Part shown: positions 1 through 6,040 of the stretch, piece after piece | Layout: every line of letters starts with the position of its first letter | Position numbering within the stretch: the first letter of the stretch is position 1 | NCBI GenBank assembly: GCA_947305835.1 | Contig: CAMZEQ010000049.1 | Coordinates: forward strand, 1 to 6,040 | Direction of reading: 5' to 3' | From: an uncultured Alphaproteobacteria bacterium | GTDB lineage: Bacteria; Pseudomonadota; Alphaproteobacteria; CAAHEQ01; UBA3637 | Length of the DNA: 6,040 nt | Notes under the pieces: generated by a model | What the model saw: the letters and a program-made list of their open reading frames with translations, nothing else | What the model was told of the DNA's origin: nothing | Databases searched by the model: none | Made by a program: the position numbers and the translations under genes

Positions 1-1256
1 TGTTGGAAAGAACGTGCCTGTAAAACACGTTTTAAAACCGTGGCAGAATCTTCTCCCGGTTCAATTTGCCCCAATACCCAAGGTGATAATAAAGGCACCT
101 CAATTTGTAAATCAATTCTGTCCAATAAAGGCCCTGAAATTTTAGATTGATACTCTTCAGCACAACGCGGTGCACGTGAACAGCTTTTCCCGGGAACACC
201 CAAATAACCGCAACGGCAAGGATTCATCGCTGAAATCAATTGAAAACGAGCCGGATAAGATACATGTGAGTTCGCTCTGGCTACCGAAACGACACCTGTT
301 TCTAAAGGTTGGCGTAAGGCTTCCAAGGTCTGACGTGCAAATTCGGGCAATTCATCCAAAAACAAAACACCCCTGTGGGCTAAAGAAATTTCACCCGGTT
401 TGGCCTTCAGACCGCCCCCCACCATGGCTGGTGTCGAGGCAGAATGGTGTGGTGCACGATAAGGGCGATTCGTGACCAATTGGCCATCTTTTAACAGACC
501 TGCCACAGAATGAATTTTACTGATTTCCAGAATTTCTTTTGTTTCTAACGGGGGTAAAATACTGGGCAGTCGGCTGGCCAACATGGACTTACCGGATCCC
601 GGCGGTCCGATCATCAACATATTATGCCCGCCTACGGCGGCAATTTCCAAGGCACGCTTGGCATTTTCTTGTCCTTTGATATCGCATAAATCCAACATAT
701 AAGTATGATTGTTATTTAAGTGTGCCGGCTCAGGTGCGGCAATTTCTTCCACCCCTTTATAGTAATTGATAAGTTGCAATAAATCTTTGACTGGTAAGAT
801 ATCTTTGTTGCCGGACCAAGCAGCTTCAGCCCCTTGAACTGCAGGACATACAAATCGCATTTGATAGCCGACACTCGCCACGCTGGCGGGTAAAACACCG
901 GATACGGGGCGAATAGTACCATCCAAACCCAATTCACCCATCATCACTGTACCTAACAGCTTATCCGCCTCAATAACTTCCATTGCCCCCAACAAAGCAA
1001 CCGCAATCGGTAAATCGAAATGAGTGCCTTCTTTAATGACATCCGCCGGTGCTAAATTAACCGTGATATGACTGCCGGGTAAAGATAAGCCGATAGAATG
1101 TAATGCCGAACGTACACGTTCACGACTTTCGGCAATTGCTTTGTCTGCTAATCCCACGATGGTAAAACTGGGTACCCCGCTTGTGATTTGCACCTCTATC
1201 GTGATACGCAAAACATCAATGCCGTTAAAAGCAACCGAATGTGTGGTAGCAAGCAT
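1..1256 (-). CDS. comM: ComM/YifB-family AAA+ ATPase (Mg-chelatase-like), C-terminus cut off by the window edge
   Basis: The frame is open from an ATG at 1256 to the left edge: 418 codons of a family that usually has about 500, so the C-terminal Mg-chelatase_C part lies outside. Residues 1-170 form the N-terminal ChlI-like (S5/Lon-protease-like) domain. The AAA+ module follows: Walker A GPPGSGKS at 217-224, Walker B VLFLDE at 297-302, sensor-type SAMNP at 342-346 and the conserved GPLLDRIDL at 375-383, whose Arg380 is a likely arginine finger. Cys347, Cys349, Cys359 and Cys365 form a possible metal-binding insert. ComM is known as a hexameric helicase that promotes branch migration during natural transformation; YifB is the broader cytoplasmic family. 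No competence gene is visible nearby, so a role in transformation is not shown here. The start is supported by AAGGG six bases upstream (1263-1267) and by the promoter at 1280-1308. The family call is firm; the exact role is inferred. Confidence 0.95.
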   Translation of the reverse strand, partial: MLATTHSVAFNGIDVLRITIEVQITSGVPSFTIVGLADKAIAESRERVRSALHSIGLSLPGSHITVNLAPADVIKEGTHFDLPIAVALLGAMEVIEADKLLGTVMMGELGLDGTIRPVSGVLPASVASVGYQMRFVCPAVQGAEAAWSGNKDILPVKDLLQLINYYKGVEEIAAPEPAHLNNNHTYMLDLCDIKGQENAKRALEIAAVGGHNMLMIGPPGSGKSMLASRLPSILPPLETKEILEISKIHSVAGLLKDGQLVTNRPYRAPHHSASTPAMVGGGLKAKPGEISLAHRGVLFLDELPEFARQTLEALRQPLETGVVSVARANSHVSYPARFQLISAMNPCRCGYLGVPGKSCSRAPRCAEEYQSKISGPLLDRIDLQIEVPLLSPWVLGQIEPGEDSATVLKRVLQARSFQ

Positions 1257-1279
1257 TCCTAACCCTTTCGTTGAGCACT

Positions 1280-1308
1280 ATTATACACGAATCAGCCCGA
1301 AAATTCAA
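1280..1308 (-). promoter_or_regulatory. Probable sigma70-type promoter of comM
   Basis: On the minus strand, TTGAAT (1308-1303) is followed after exactly 17 bases by a consensus TATAAT (1285-1280). Transcription would start near 1273, giving a leader of only about 17 bases before the comM ATG at 1256, just enough for the AAGGG ribosome binding site. This is the best promoter match in the window. It has not been tested by any transcript data. Confidence 0.65.
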
Positions 1309-1398
1309 GAGTGAAAAATAATCTTGATACAGTTTGTTACACCAACGATAAAGAAACTTTGCCGTAAATTTTTTTTGAGTTGTAACGACAAAAAACAG

Positions 1399-1425
1399 TT
1401 GACACATCCCTTTTTTTCGTATACA
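1399..1425 (+). promoter_or_regulatory. Possible promoter of the two-gene unknown operon
   Basis: A perfect -35 hexamer TTGACA (1399-1404) precedes TATACA (1420-1425) with a 15-base spacer, shorter than the usual 16-18. A start near 1432 would give a leader of about 30 bases with AAGGAG at 1451-1456. An interrupted palindrome TATCA-CA-TGATA (1429-1440) lies at the predicted start and could be an operator, but it is short and AT-rich. An alternative promoter is TTGATA (1324-1329), 17 bases, GATAAA (1347-1352). Which is used cannot be decided from sequence. Confidence 0.35.
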
Positions 1426-1462
1426 CACTATCACATGATATTATACTTCAAAGGAGAAGAAG

Positions 1463-1795
1463 ATGGATTGGTTACAGGCCGGCACTTTTTTAATTCAACC
1501 GACAAAACAGAATATTCCCGTGATAGAAATGTATACGCATTTGGATGAACCGAAACCGACGGCTTTAATATATAATCCGCAACAAGAGCATGCCTTACTT
1601 TTTCGCAATGAAGAGGTAGGAATTGTTCTGGATTATCTTAACCCGAAATCCTTGGCGCTTTTCAATAAAGCAAAGGAAGTTGCGGTGTGTGAAATGGATC
1701 CGAAAACACAGCAGGTACGTTATTATTACCGATTGCCGATACGACGTGTCAAAGATAAATTAAACATTCAATTAATGATGAAAAAGGTGGCATAA
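1463..1795 (+). CDS. Conserved-looking hypothetical protein, 110 aa
   Basis: I do not recognise this protein. The ATG at 1463 follows AAGGAG (1451-1456) by six bases, a strong start, and the frame closes with TAA. The product has no signal peptide or membrane segment, so it is probably cytoplasmic. It mixes short hydrophobic stretches (residues 34-47, IYNPQQEHALLFRN; 53-66, around IVLDYLNPKSLALF) with charged ones and ends in a strongly basic tail (residues 94-110, with RR, K-D-K and KK). Nothing resembles a catalytic motif. It is first in a two-gene unit: the next ATG starts one base after its stop, so the pair should be co-transcribed and perhaps co-translated. The partner is a likely membrane protein, so a shared function at the inner face of the membrane is possible, but that is inference only. 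The good ribosome site and tight spacing make it very likely a real gene. Confidence 0.8.
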   Translation: MDWLQAGTFLIQPTKQNIPVIEMYTHLDEPKPTALIYNPQQEHALLFRNEEVGIVLDYLNPKSLALFNKAKEVAVCEMDPKTQQVRYYYRLPIRRVKDKLNIQLMMKKVA

Positions 1796-1796
1796 A

Positions 1797-2168
1797 ATGG
1801 TTTTAAACAAATTTTTAAGCAAAAAAACAGAAAATTCCGATGGTGATATAAAAACAACCAAAAAGCCGTTCAAATCCTTTTTTTCCGAGATAACACCTCT
1901 GGTAAAAGCTCTAACCATGGGATCGACAGCCGCCTTAGGATCGGCACAATTGACTTTACAATGGGGAATGCCGCAATGGACATTGCCGATTTCTGTTGCT
2001 GCTTTTTTGGGGGGCGCTATGTATAGCCTATTTTCGCCAAAGACTCAAAAAGCGGCTTTATTGGCGATCAAAGAAGATGGTTTGGTGGCTGTCGGGGCAC
2101 CTATTGCGAACGGGTTTGAAGACCAAAATATTTCTGTATTGGAACGCCCGATAAACCAAGGAAGGTGA
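1797..2168 (+). CDS. Hypothetical small membrane protein, 123 aa
   Basis: I do not recognise this protein. Its ATG lies one base after the stop of the upstream gene, with AAGGTGG (1784-1790) six bases before it, inside the end of that gene; translation is probably coupled. The N-terminus (residues 1-35) is hydrophilic and lysine-rich. Residues 38-80 are largely uncharged and hydrophobic, rich in Ala, Gly, Ser and Thr, and could form two membrane passes (about 38-55 and 61-79) broken by a QWGMPQW turn. The C-terminal 40 residues are soluble-looking. Lys-rich ends on both sides fit a hairpin with both termini in the cytoplasm by the positive-inside rule, which is inference. No cysteine, no catalytic motif and no cleavable signal peptide are visible. 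The job may be linked to the 110-aa partner. It could also be a peripheral amphipathic protein. Confidence 0.8.
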   Translation: MVLNKFLSKKTENSDGDIKTTKKPFKSFFSEITPLVKALTMGSTAALGSAQLTLQWGMPQWTLPISVAAFLGGAMYSLFSPKTQKAALLAIKEDGLVAVGAPIANGFEDQNISVLERPINQGR

Positions 2169-2218
2169 TGTTATAAATCATCGTATCCCCATTCCTTTGA
2201 TCTTTTTTCATTTATTTT

Positions 2219-2461
2219 TTAATCCTCTAATTTGACGCGGATTTTTTGCAGAACTTGTTTTTTGTCATAGGGCGCAGTCAGCTGTTCCATTACCCAATCC
2301 AATGTCCGCTCAATTTCAGAATTAGTGGCATTTTCATACATCATTTTTAATTCTCTGACAAAAGCTTCGCGCGATGCCGGTGTCATTAAAAAATGATCTT
2401 CTGTGGCTTCTTCTTTTTGTTTTTGTGCCATAAATGCTGCGGCTTCTTCAAACAAATTCAT
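2219..2461 (-). CDS. Hypothetical charged helical protein, 80 aa, translationally coupled to trkH
   Basis: I do not recognise this protein. The preferred start is the ATG at 2461, which overlaps the trkH stop as ATGA (2461-2458) and sits eight bases after GGAGG (2474-2470). An in-frame ATG at 2476 would add five residues, but it would place the ribosome site inside the gene. The 80-residue product is acidic-to-mixed in charge, rich in Glu, Lys and Met, with no membrane segment. Residues 1-20 (Ala/Glu-rich), 28-45, 48-63 and 67-78 look helical. The only Pro residues, in MTPAS (26-30) and TAPYD (62-66), mark likely breaks between helices. The four-base overlap means it is made together with TrkH, so a cytosolic accessory or regulatory role in potassium transport is an attractive but unproven idea. 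It may equally be a passenger in the operon. Confidence 0.75.
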   Translation of the reverse strand: MNLFEEAAAFMAQKQKEEATEDHFLMTPASREAFVRELKMMYENATNSEIERTLDWVMEQLTAPYDKKQVLQKIRVKLED

Positions 2462-3915
2462 ACCGAACGCCTCCATAAAAAGGGTAAAAATAAAACTAAA
2501 ACAGTGATAAATTCCAATCGCCCCAACAACATTAATAAGGATAAAATCATTTTGGCTGAATCGGGCAAAATTGCAAAAGTGGTATCCGGACCAATAAAGT
2601 TGCCCAATCCGGGGCCAACGTTACCCAAAGATGTTAAAGCGCCGGAAAAGCTGGTCATAACATCTAAACCTGTCAAACTTAATGCAAGACTTCCCGAACA
2701 AATGGCAAATAAATAAATTCCCAAAAAGAAAAGAACGGCCGCCGAAATATCCTCACTGATGGGTTTATTACCATAGCGCGGGACGATTACGGCGTGGGGT
2801 TGTACGGACGCTTTTAATCGCGATGACATTTCACGTCCCACAATCGCGAAGCGGAACATTTTAATCCCCCCTGATGTTGAACCTGCACAAGCGCCGACAC
2901 TGAGCAAAAATAAAAAGAATAAAATGGAAAAATTACCCCAAAGATTATAATTTTCACTGACAAACCCTGTGGTTGTCATGACAGATAACAAGCTGAATAA
3001 CGAAGAACGGACGGATGTTTGGGTAATCAGTGTCCCGAATAACCACCGACCGAACAATAAAACAGTTGAAGCGGCTAAAACAAAATGAATATAGGTCTTA
3101 ATTTGGGCATTTTGTCGAATTAAATAAAATTGTCGCTGAAAAAGTTGAATCCAAACAACCAAAGGCAATCCGGCCAAGAACATGAATGCAATCAGAACCC
3201 ATTCAATCTGTGGATTATCGTAAAAAGAAATGCTGGCATCATGGGTGGAAAAACCGCCGGTTGAAATAGTCGTCATCGCATGTGCCAAAGCATCAAACCA
3301 ATTCATTCCGGCGCTTTTTAAAAAGAACGTACAAATCATGGTTAAGCTGACAAAAACAGCCAAAATCAAGCGCATTGTTTTTAAAACCGTCGGACTTTGG
3401 CGTATGGCATCGCCTGAAAATTCCGTGGTAAAAAATTGCATACCGCCGATGCGCAAAGTCGGTAAGATCGTTACCGCAATCAAAATGACCCCGATTCCGC
3501 CCAACCATTGCATCATAGCGCGCCACATCAACAATCCTCGTGGCAAATAATCCAAACCGGACAGGACCGTTGCACCTGTTGTCGTCAAACCGGACATAGA
3601 TTCAAACAGCGCGTCCACAATGGATAAATTTGGAACTGATAAATAAATCGGTAACGCCCCCCATAGCGCATAAAATAACCATATGAAAGTGGTTGTTAAA
3701 AACATTTCTTTTGTGCGTAAGGGTTGCTCTTCTGATGGACGCAGAGCCCAATAAAACAAAGTCGAAACAGAACATGTAAAAATACAGGAACTTAAAAATA
3801 GAAGGGCCGAGTGTGTATTATGAAAATACAAATCCACAGCCACAGGTGCCAACTGTGCAAATCCCAAAAAAATGCTCATTAAAGCAACAATCGAAAAGAT
3901 AAAACGAAAACGCAT
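2458..3915 (-). CDS. trkH: TrkH-type potassium uptake pore subunit
   Basis: This is a complete 485-residue integral inner-membrane protein, the usual length for TrkH (about 480-500). TrkH forms the ion path of the Trk K+ uptake system and works with the cytosolic NAD/ATP-binding TrkA, which is not in this window. The four pore loops can be read: TTTGAT at 111-116, STGGFST at 218-224, TTTGF at 314-318 and SLGNVGPG at 429-436, each with the filter glycine. The intramembrane gating loop is recognisable around SGGIKMFR at 348-355, and the LGRLE motif near the C-terminus carries the conserved Arg466. The ATG at 3915 is preferred because AAGGAG (3925-3920) ends four bases before it; a TTG at 3936 would be further upstream and lacks such a site. 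The stop overlaps the next gene by four bases. KtrB-like relatives are alternatives, but length and loop pattern fit TrkH. Confidence 0.95.
   Translation of the reverse strand: MRFRFIFSIVALMSIFLGFAQLAPVAVDLYFHNTHSALLFLSSCIFTCSVSTLFYWALRPSEEQPLRTKEMFLTTTFIWLFYALWGALPIYLSVPNLSIVDALFESMSGLTTTGATVLSGLDYLPRGLLMWRAMMQWLGGIGVILIAVTILPTLRIGGMQFFTTEFSGDAIRQSPTVLKTMRLILAVFVSLTMICTFFLKSAGMNWFDALAHAMTTISTGGFSTHDASISFYDNPQIEWVLIAFMFLAGLPLVVWIQLFQRQFYLIRQNAQIKTYIHFVLAASTVLLFGRWLFGTLITQTSVRSSLFSLLSVMTTTGFVSENYNLWGNFSILFFLFLLSVGACAGSTSGGIKMFRFAIVGREMSSRLKASVQPHAVIVPRYGNKPISEDISAAVLFFLGIYLFAICSGSLALSLTGLDVMTSFSGALTSLGNVGPGLGNFIGPDTTFAILPDSAKMILSLLMLLGRLEFITVLVLFLPFLWRRSV
2470..2474 (-). promoter_or_regulatory. 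Ribosome binding site deciding the start of the 80-aa gene
   Basis: GGAGG on the minus strand, within the last codons of trkH, lies eight bases before the ATG at 2461. It supports that start over the upstream in-frame ATG at 2476, which it would follow rather than precede. Confidence 0.7.
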
Positions 3916-3919
3916 TTGT

Positions 3920-3925
3920 CTCCTT
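3920..3925 (-). promoter_or_regulatory. Ribosome binding site deciding the trkH start
   Basis: AAGGAG on the minus strand ends four bases before the ATG at 3915. It excludes the longer reading from TTG at 3936, which would place this site within the coding sequence. Confidence 0.75.
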
Positions 3926-4006
3926 TGCTGTACCAAGGGTAGTTTTTTTTGAATTAAAAATCAATAATAAATTGCAATTTGATACACTTTATGATACATT
4001 GCCTCC
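3926..4006. promoter_or_regulatory. AT-rich divergent control region between trkH and lnt
   Basis: This short spacer must hold the promoters of both trkH and lnt. For lnt, TATGAT (3990-3995) is a good -10-like box, but there is no convincing -35 at 16-18 bases; TTGCAA (3972-3977) is only 12 bases away. The heptamer TGATACA occurs twice as a direct repeat (3980-3986 and 3992-3998, one per 12 bases), overlapping the -10-like box, and could be a regulator site or chance in AT-rich DNA. For trkH no clear -35/-10 pair stands out on the minus strand. Confidence 0.4.
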
Positions 4007-5470
4007 ATGAATCAAAAAAAGAAGTTGTTGCTTTTATTTTTATTGGGTTGTTTATCGGCCTTTGCTTTTGCACCTTGTTATATTATTGTTTTTATGCTGG
4101 TTGGCGTTTTTGTTTTGATGAAATTTTTAAATCAAAACGAAAGGCATTTGCACGCATTTATGATGGGGTTAGCATATGGCGCCGGTTTGGGGATAGTCGG
4201 TACGCATTGGGTGAATCATGCCTTAATGATAGATGGGGGTCAATTTGCATTATTCCTTCCTCTTTCGTGGCTTTTTTTTGCGGTATGGTTTGGTTCGTTT
4301 TGGGCTTTATCCTGCTTGGGGGCATCATATTTTCAAAGCGGATGGCGTCGATTATTGGCATTGGCCGGTCTGTTTATGATTTTGGAATGGGTGCGCTCTT
4401 GGCTGTTTACGGGCTTTCCATGGAATCCGATCGGTAATATTTGGAATTTTACTTTACCGTTAATGCAAAGTGTTTCAGTGATTGGTATTTATGGTTTATC
4501 AGGCTTGACGATTTTGTTATTTGGATCACTTGCATTGGGATGGAAGAATCGTTTTTTGTGGATGATGATTGCTTTATTTTCGATGATTTTTGCATTGGGA
4601 TTATTCCGGCTTTACAGTTATGAAAGTCGTTTTGTATGGGGAACACATTTGCGTTTGGTTCAACCCAATATCCCGCAAACTTTAAAGTGGGATCCCAAAG
4701 CGTATAAAGATAATTTGGCAAAACTCATTCGTTTATCGCGTGAAAAAAGTCGTGGTAAAACACATATTTTATGGCCCGAAACGGCAGTTAGTTTTTTGAT
4801 CAACTGGGATGAACAGGAACGTTTGCGCTTGATGTCTGCCATTCCGCAAGGCAGCGTTCTTTTAACCGGTGGCATGCGGGCGGTAGATCCAAAAGAACAA
4901 ACATTGGCGAACAGTATTTTTATTTTGGATGATTTAACGGATATTCGGGCGTATTATGACAAATTTCATTTGGTTCCGTTTGGTGAATATATGCCTTTCA
5001 GAAAGTGGTTGCCTATTGAAAAAATTGTGCCGATCATGTCGGATATTTACGCCGGTGAAGGTTTAAAAACCATTCCGGTGTTGAACACATTACCGGCGGG
5101 AATGTTGGTTTGTTATGAGGTTATTTTTTCCGGTCAAGTGGTGGATAAAGCACATCGTCCGGCATGGATTTTTAATGCCACGAATGATGGTTGGTATGGG
5201 ATCAGCTTTGGGCCCTATCAGCATTTGGCGATGACGCAAACGCGTGCGATAGAGGAAGGTCTGCCTTTGGTGCGTGCAGCGAATACGGGTATCAGTGCCG
5301 TGATTGATCCGATGGGGCGTATTCTTAAAAGTTTGGATTTAGGACAAGAAGGTGTGGTGGACAGCGATTTACCGATGGCTTTGCCGCCGACTTTTTATGC
5401 TTTGTTCGGGGTAAAGATCCCCCTGATTTTGGCGGGTCTGTTTTTGTTGCTTGCCTTTAAGAAGAAGTAG
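4007..5470 (+). CDS. lnt: Apolipoprotein N-acyltransferase
   Basis: Lnt transfers an acyl chain from a phospholipid to the N-terminal diacylglyceryl-cysteine of lipoproteins, the last step of lipoprotein maturation after Lgt and LspA, at the periplasmic face of the inner membrane. The 487-residue length is normal (E. coli about 512). Residues 5-205 are a block of hydrophobic membrane segments that includes FTGFPWNPIG (134-143). A nitrilase-fold domain covers about 213-455, and a last membrane segment lies near 464-484, with a FKKK tail. The catalytic triad is intact: Glu258 in WPETA, Lys319 in YDKFHLVPFGEYMP and Cys369 in VCYE. The second conserved Glu327 and NDGWYG (393-398) are present. The ATG at 4007 has no Shine-Dalgarno in front; the only upstream in-frame codons before a stop (TGA at 3992) give no better start. 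It stands alone on its strand, divergent from trkH and overlapping the next gene tail to tail by 14 bases. Confidence 0.97.
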   Translation: MNQKKKLLLLFLLGCLSAFAFAPCYIIVFMLVGVFVLMKFLNQNERHLHAFMMGLAYGAGLGIVGTHWVNHALMIDGGQFALFLPLSWLFFAVWFGSFWALSCLGASYFQSGWRRLLALAGLFMILEWVRSWLFTGFPWNPIGNIWNFTLPLMQSVSVIGIYGLSGLTILLFGSLALGWKNRFLWMMIALFSMIFALGLFRLYSYESRFVWGTHLRLVQPNIPQTLKWDPKAYKDNLAKLIRLSREKSRGKTHILWPETAVSFLINWDEQERLRLMSAIPQGSVLLTGGMRAVDPKEQTLANSIFILDDLTDIRAYYDKFHLVPFGEYMPFRKWLPIEKIVPIMSDIYAGEGLKTIPVLNTLPAGMLVCYEVIFSGQVVDKAHRPAWIFNATNDGWYGISFGPYQHLAMTQTRAIEEGLPLVRAANTGISAVIDPMGRILKSLDLGQEGVVDSDLPMALPPTFYALFGVKIPLILAGLFLLLAFKKK

Positions 5471-6040
5471 TCTGTTTGGGGCCGTAATCAAATGTGCCAA
5501 CCCCACAGAAAAGTTTTTTGCTCACTTTGTCAAACATACAGGGTTTACCGGCATATTCTGAATTTTCGGGCGACAGAACAGGAATGAAATCACGCACAAG
5601 AGAACCATTATCATATAATTTGAAATAATAGATTTTTGCCTCTATATTTTCGTTATGATTACCTCGTAATAACCAGATTTTTCTGTTTGATGAATACACA
5701 GGGGTGCCATAATTACAAAGTTCTACTCCATTTATTGTAAGAATGTTTGTTGCAGATATAAGCATCGGTTGTGTTGCATCAAAAGTTATTACCCTGGAAA
5801 TCCCAGCATAGTGAGTATACATTGTAGAATTAGGTTCTACATTAATTCTCCAATATGGATAATTTTCAGTACAAAATAGTTCTTTGTTTGTTGGATTAAC
5901 ATCACTAATATACATTTCTAGCTTTGGGGTAGTCCCGGTTGTTAGAACAATTTCTGTATCAATGTATTGACTCCCATTGCTTTCCAACCAACCCACTTCC
6001 ACGCATTTGTTTTGACAGGTCTTTGTTGCATCATCACAAA
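5457..6040 (-). CDS. Cys-rich, probably extracytoplasmic protein with 'YIDT'-type lectin-like domain; N-terminus outside the window
   Basis: The frame is open from the right edge to TAA at 5457, giving the last 193 residues of a longer protein; the GTG at 6002 is not a credible start because the frame continues upstream. The visible part begins with a Cys-rich linker (C-x6-C-x3-C), followed by a domain of about 180 residues. That domain opens with WLESNGSQYIDTEIVL and ends with KIYYFKLYDNGSLVRDFIPV and then GKPCMFDKVSKKLF. From memory, this 'xYIxSxGxQYIDT ... FDxVSxKLF' layout is typical of concanavalin/LamG-like beta-sandwich domains in surface or phage-tail-like proteins of gut bacteria; the ligand is unknown. 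Four more cysteines lie in the domain. Hand counting of 5581-5880 gives 96 G+C in 300 (32%), lower than much of the window, which may hint at transfer. The 3' end overlaps lnt by 14 bases. Cell-surface location is inferred, since the signal peptide would lie outside. Confidence 0.8.
   Translation of the reverse strand, partial: CDDATKTCQNKCVEVGWLESNGSQYIDTEIVLTTGTTPKLEMYISDVNPTNKELFCTENYPYWRINVEPNSTMYTHYAGISRVITFDATQPMLISATNILTINGVELCNYGTPVYSSNRKIWLLRGNHNENIEAKIYYFKLYDNGSLVRDFIPVLSPENSEYAGKPCMFDKVSKKLFCGVGTFDYGPKQTTSS
5471..5519 (+). terminator. Possible Rho-independent terminator of lnt, inside the convergent gene
   Basis: Directly after the lnt stop, TCTGT (5471-5475) and GGGG (5478-5481) can pair with CCCC (5501-5504) and ACAGA (5505-5509), giving nine pairs with a two-base bulge and a loop of about 19 bases. 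AAAG and then TTTTTT (5514-5519) follow. The polarity fits termination of plus-strand lnt transcripts only. The large loop, the bulge and the four-base gap before the T run make it weaker than a textbook terminator. It also lies in the coding sequence of the opposite gene (final ~20 codons), so chance pairing is possible. Confidence 0.4.

Noticed and set aside
1345..1376. Plus-strand hairpin (ACGATAAAG, AAA loop, CTTTGCCGT) followed by eight T residues, resembling a terminator or attenuator in the leader of the unknown operon.
   Set aside because: The stem has one mismatch and one wobble and is AT-rich. It overlaps the -10 of the only promoter that could transcribe it, and no plus-strand gene lies upstream to be terminated.
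2169..2218. Gap between the convergent unknown operon and the trkH unit, expected to hold a bidirectional terminator.
   Set aside because: Only a four-pair GATG/CATC stem and T-rich stretches are visible; no stable hairpin next to a T run on either strand.
2393..2716. A plus-strand frame across the trkH end.
   Set aside because: It is antisense to trkH and the 80-aa gene, both well supported, and shows no family resemblance.
3979..4437. A long plus-strand frame overlapping the start of lnt.
   Set aside because: It lies in another frame of a gene whose product is clearly Lnt, and it has no ribosome binding site.
5457..6002. Reading the right-edge gene as a complete 181-aa protein starting at GTG 6002.
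   Set aside because: The frame stays open to the window edge with a Cys-rich segment continuous with the domain, and there is no ribosome site before the GTG.
1..6040. A new defence, mobile or CRISPR-type system.
   Set aside because: I found no transposase, integrase, toxin-antitoxin pair, regular repeat-spacer array or RNA gene; most of the window is housekeeping genes.

Overview
The window looks like chromosomal DNA of a low-GC (roughly 40%) Gram-negative bacterium, most likely an alphaproteobacterium. Apolipoprotein N-acyltransferase (Lnt) implies an outer-membrane envelope with triacylated lipoproteins. The ComM/YifB homologue carries the four-cysteine insert that, from memory, I associate with alphaproteobacterial members rather than with the E. 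coli/Haemophilus proteins. The right-edge gene has a Cys-rich linker and a 'YIDT'-type domain often seen in gut-metagenome bacteria. Together these suggest, without proving, a host-associated lineage.

Layout from left to right: (1) comM/yifB on the minus strand, 3' end cut off by the left edge, with a good sigma70-type promoter. (2) A divergent intergenic region, then two tightly packed plus-strand genes of unknown function (110 and 123 codons, 1 bp apart); the second is a probable small membrane protein. (3) A short convergent gap. (4) A minus-strand pair: trkH (potassium uptake pore subunit), followed by an unrecognised 80-aa charged protein whose start overlaps the trkH stop as ATGA. (5) A 91-bp AT-rich divergent spacer. 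(6) lnt on the plus strand, complete and with an intact Glu-Lys-Cys triad, but with no Shine-Dalgarno and a -10-like box so close that the mRNA may be almost leaderless. (7) A minus-strand gene, 5' end cut off by the right edge, for a probable extracytoplasmic Cys-rich protein whose end overlaps the end of lnt by 14 bp. A terminator-like hairpin for lnt lies inside this gene's 3' coding end.

The three recognised genes are housekeeping functions (DNA branch migration/recombination, K+ import, lipoprotein maturation) and do not form one pathway. The least explained parts are the two-gene unknown operon, the TrkH-coupled small protein and the surface-protein fragment. I see no mobile element, CRISPR array, tRNA or rRNA, and no clear evidence of a new multi-gene system.
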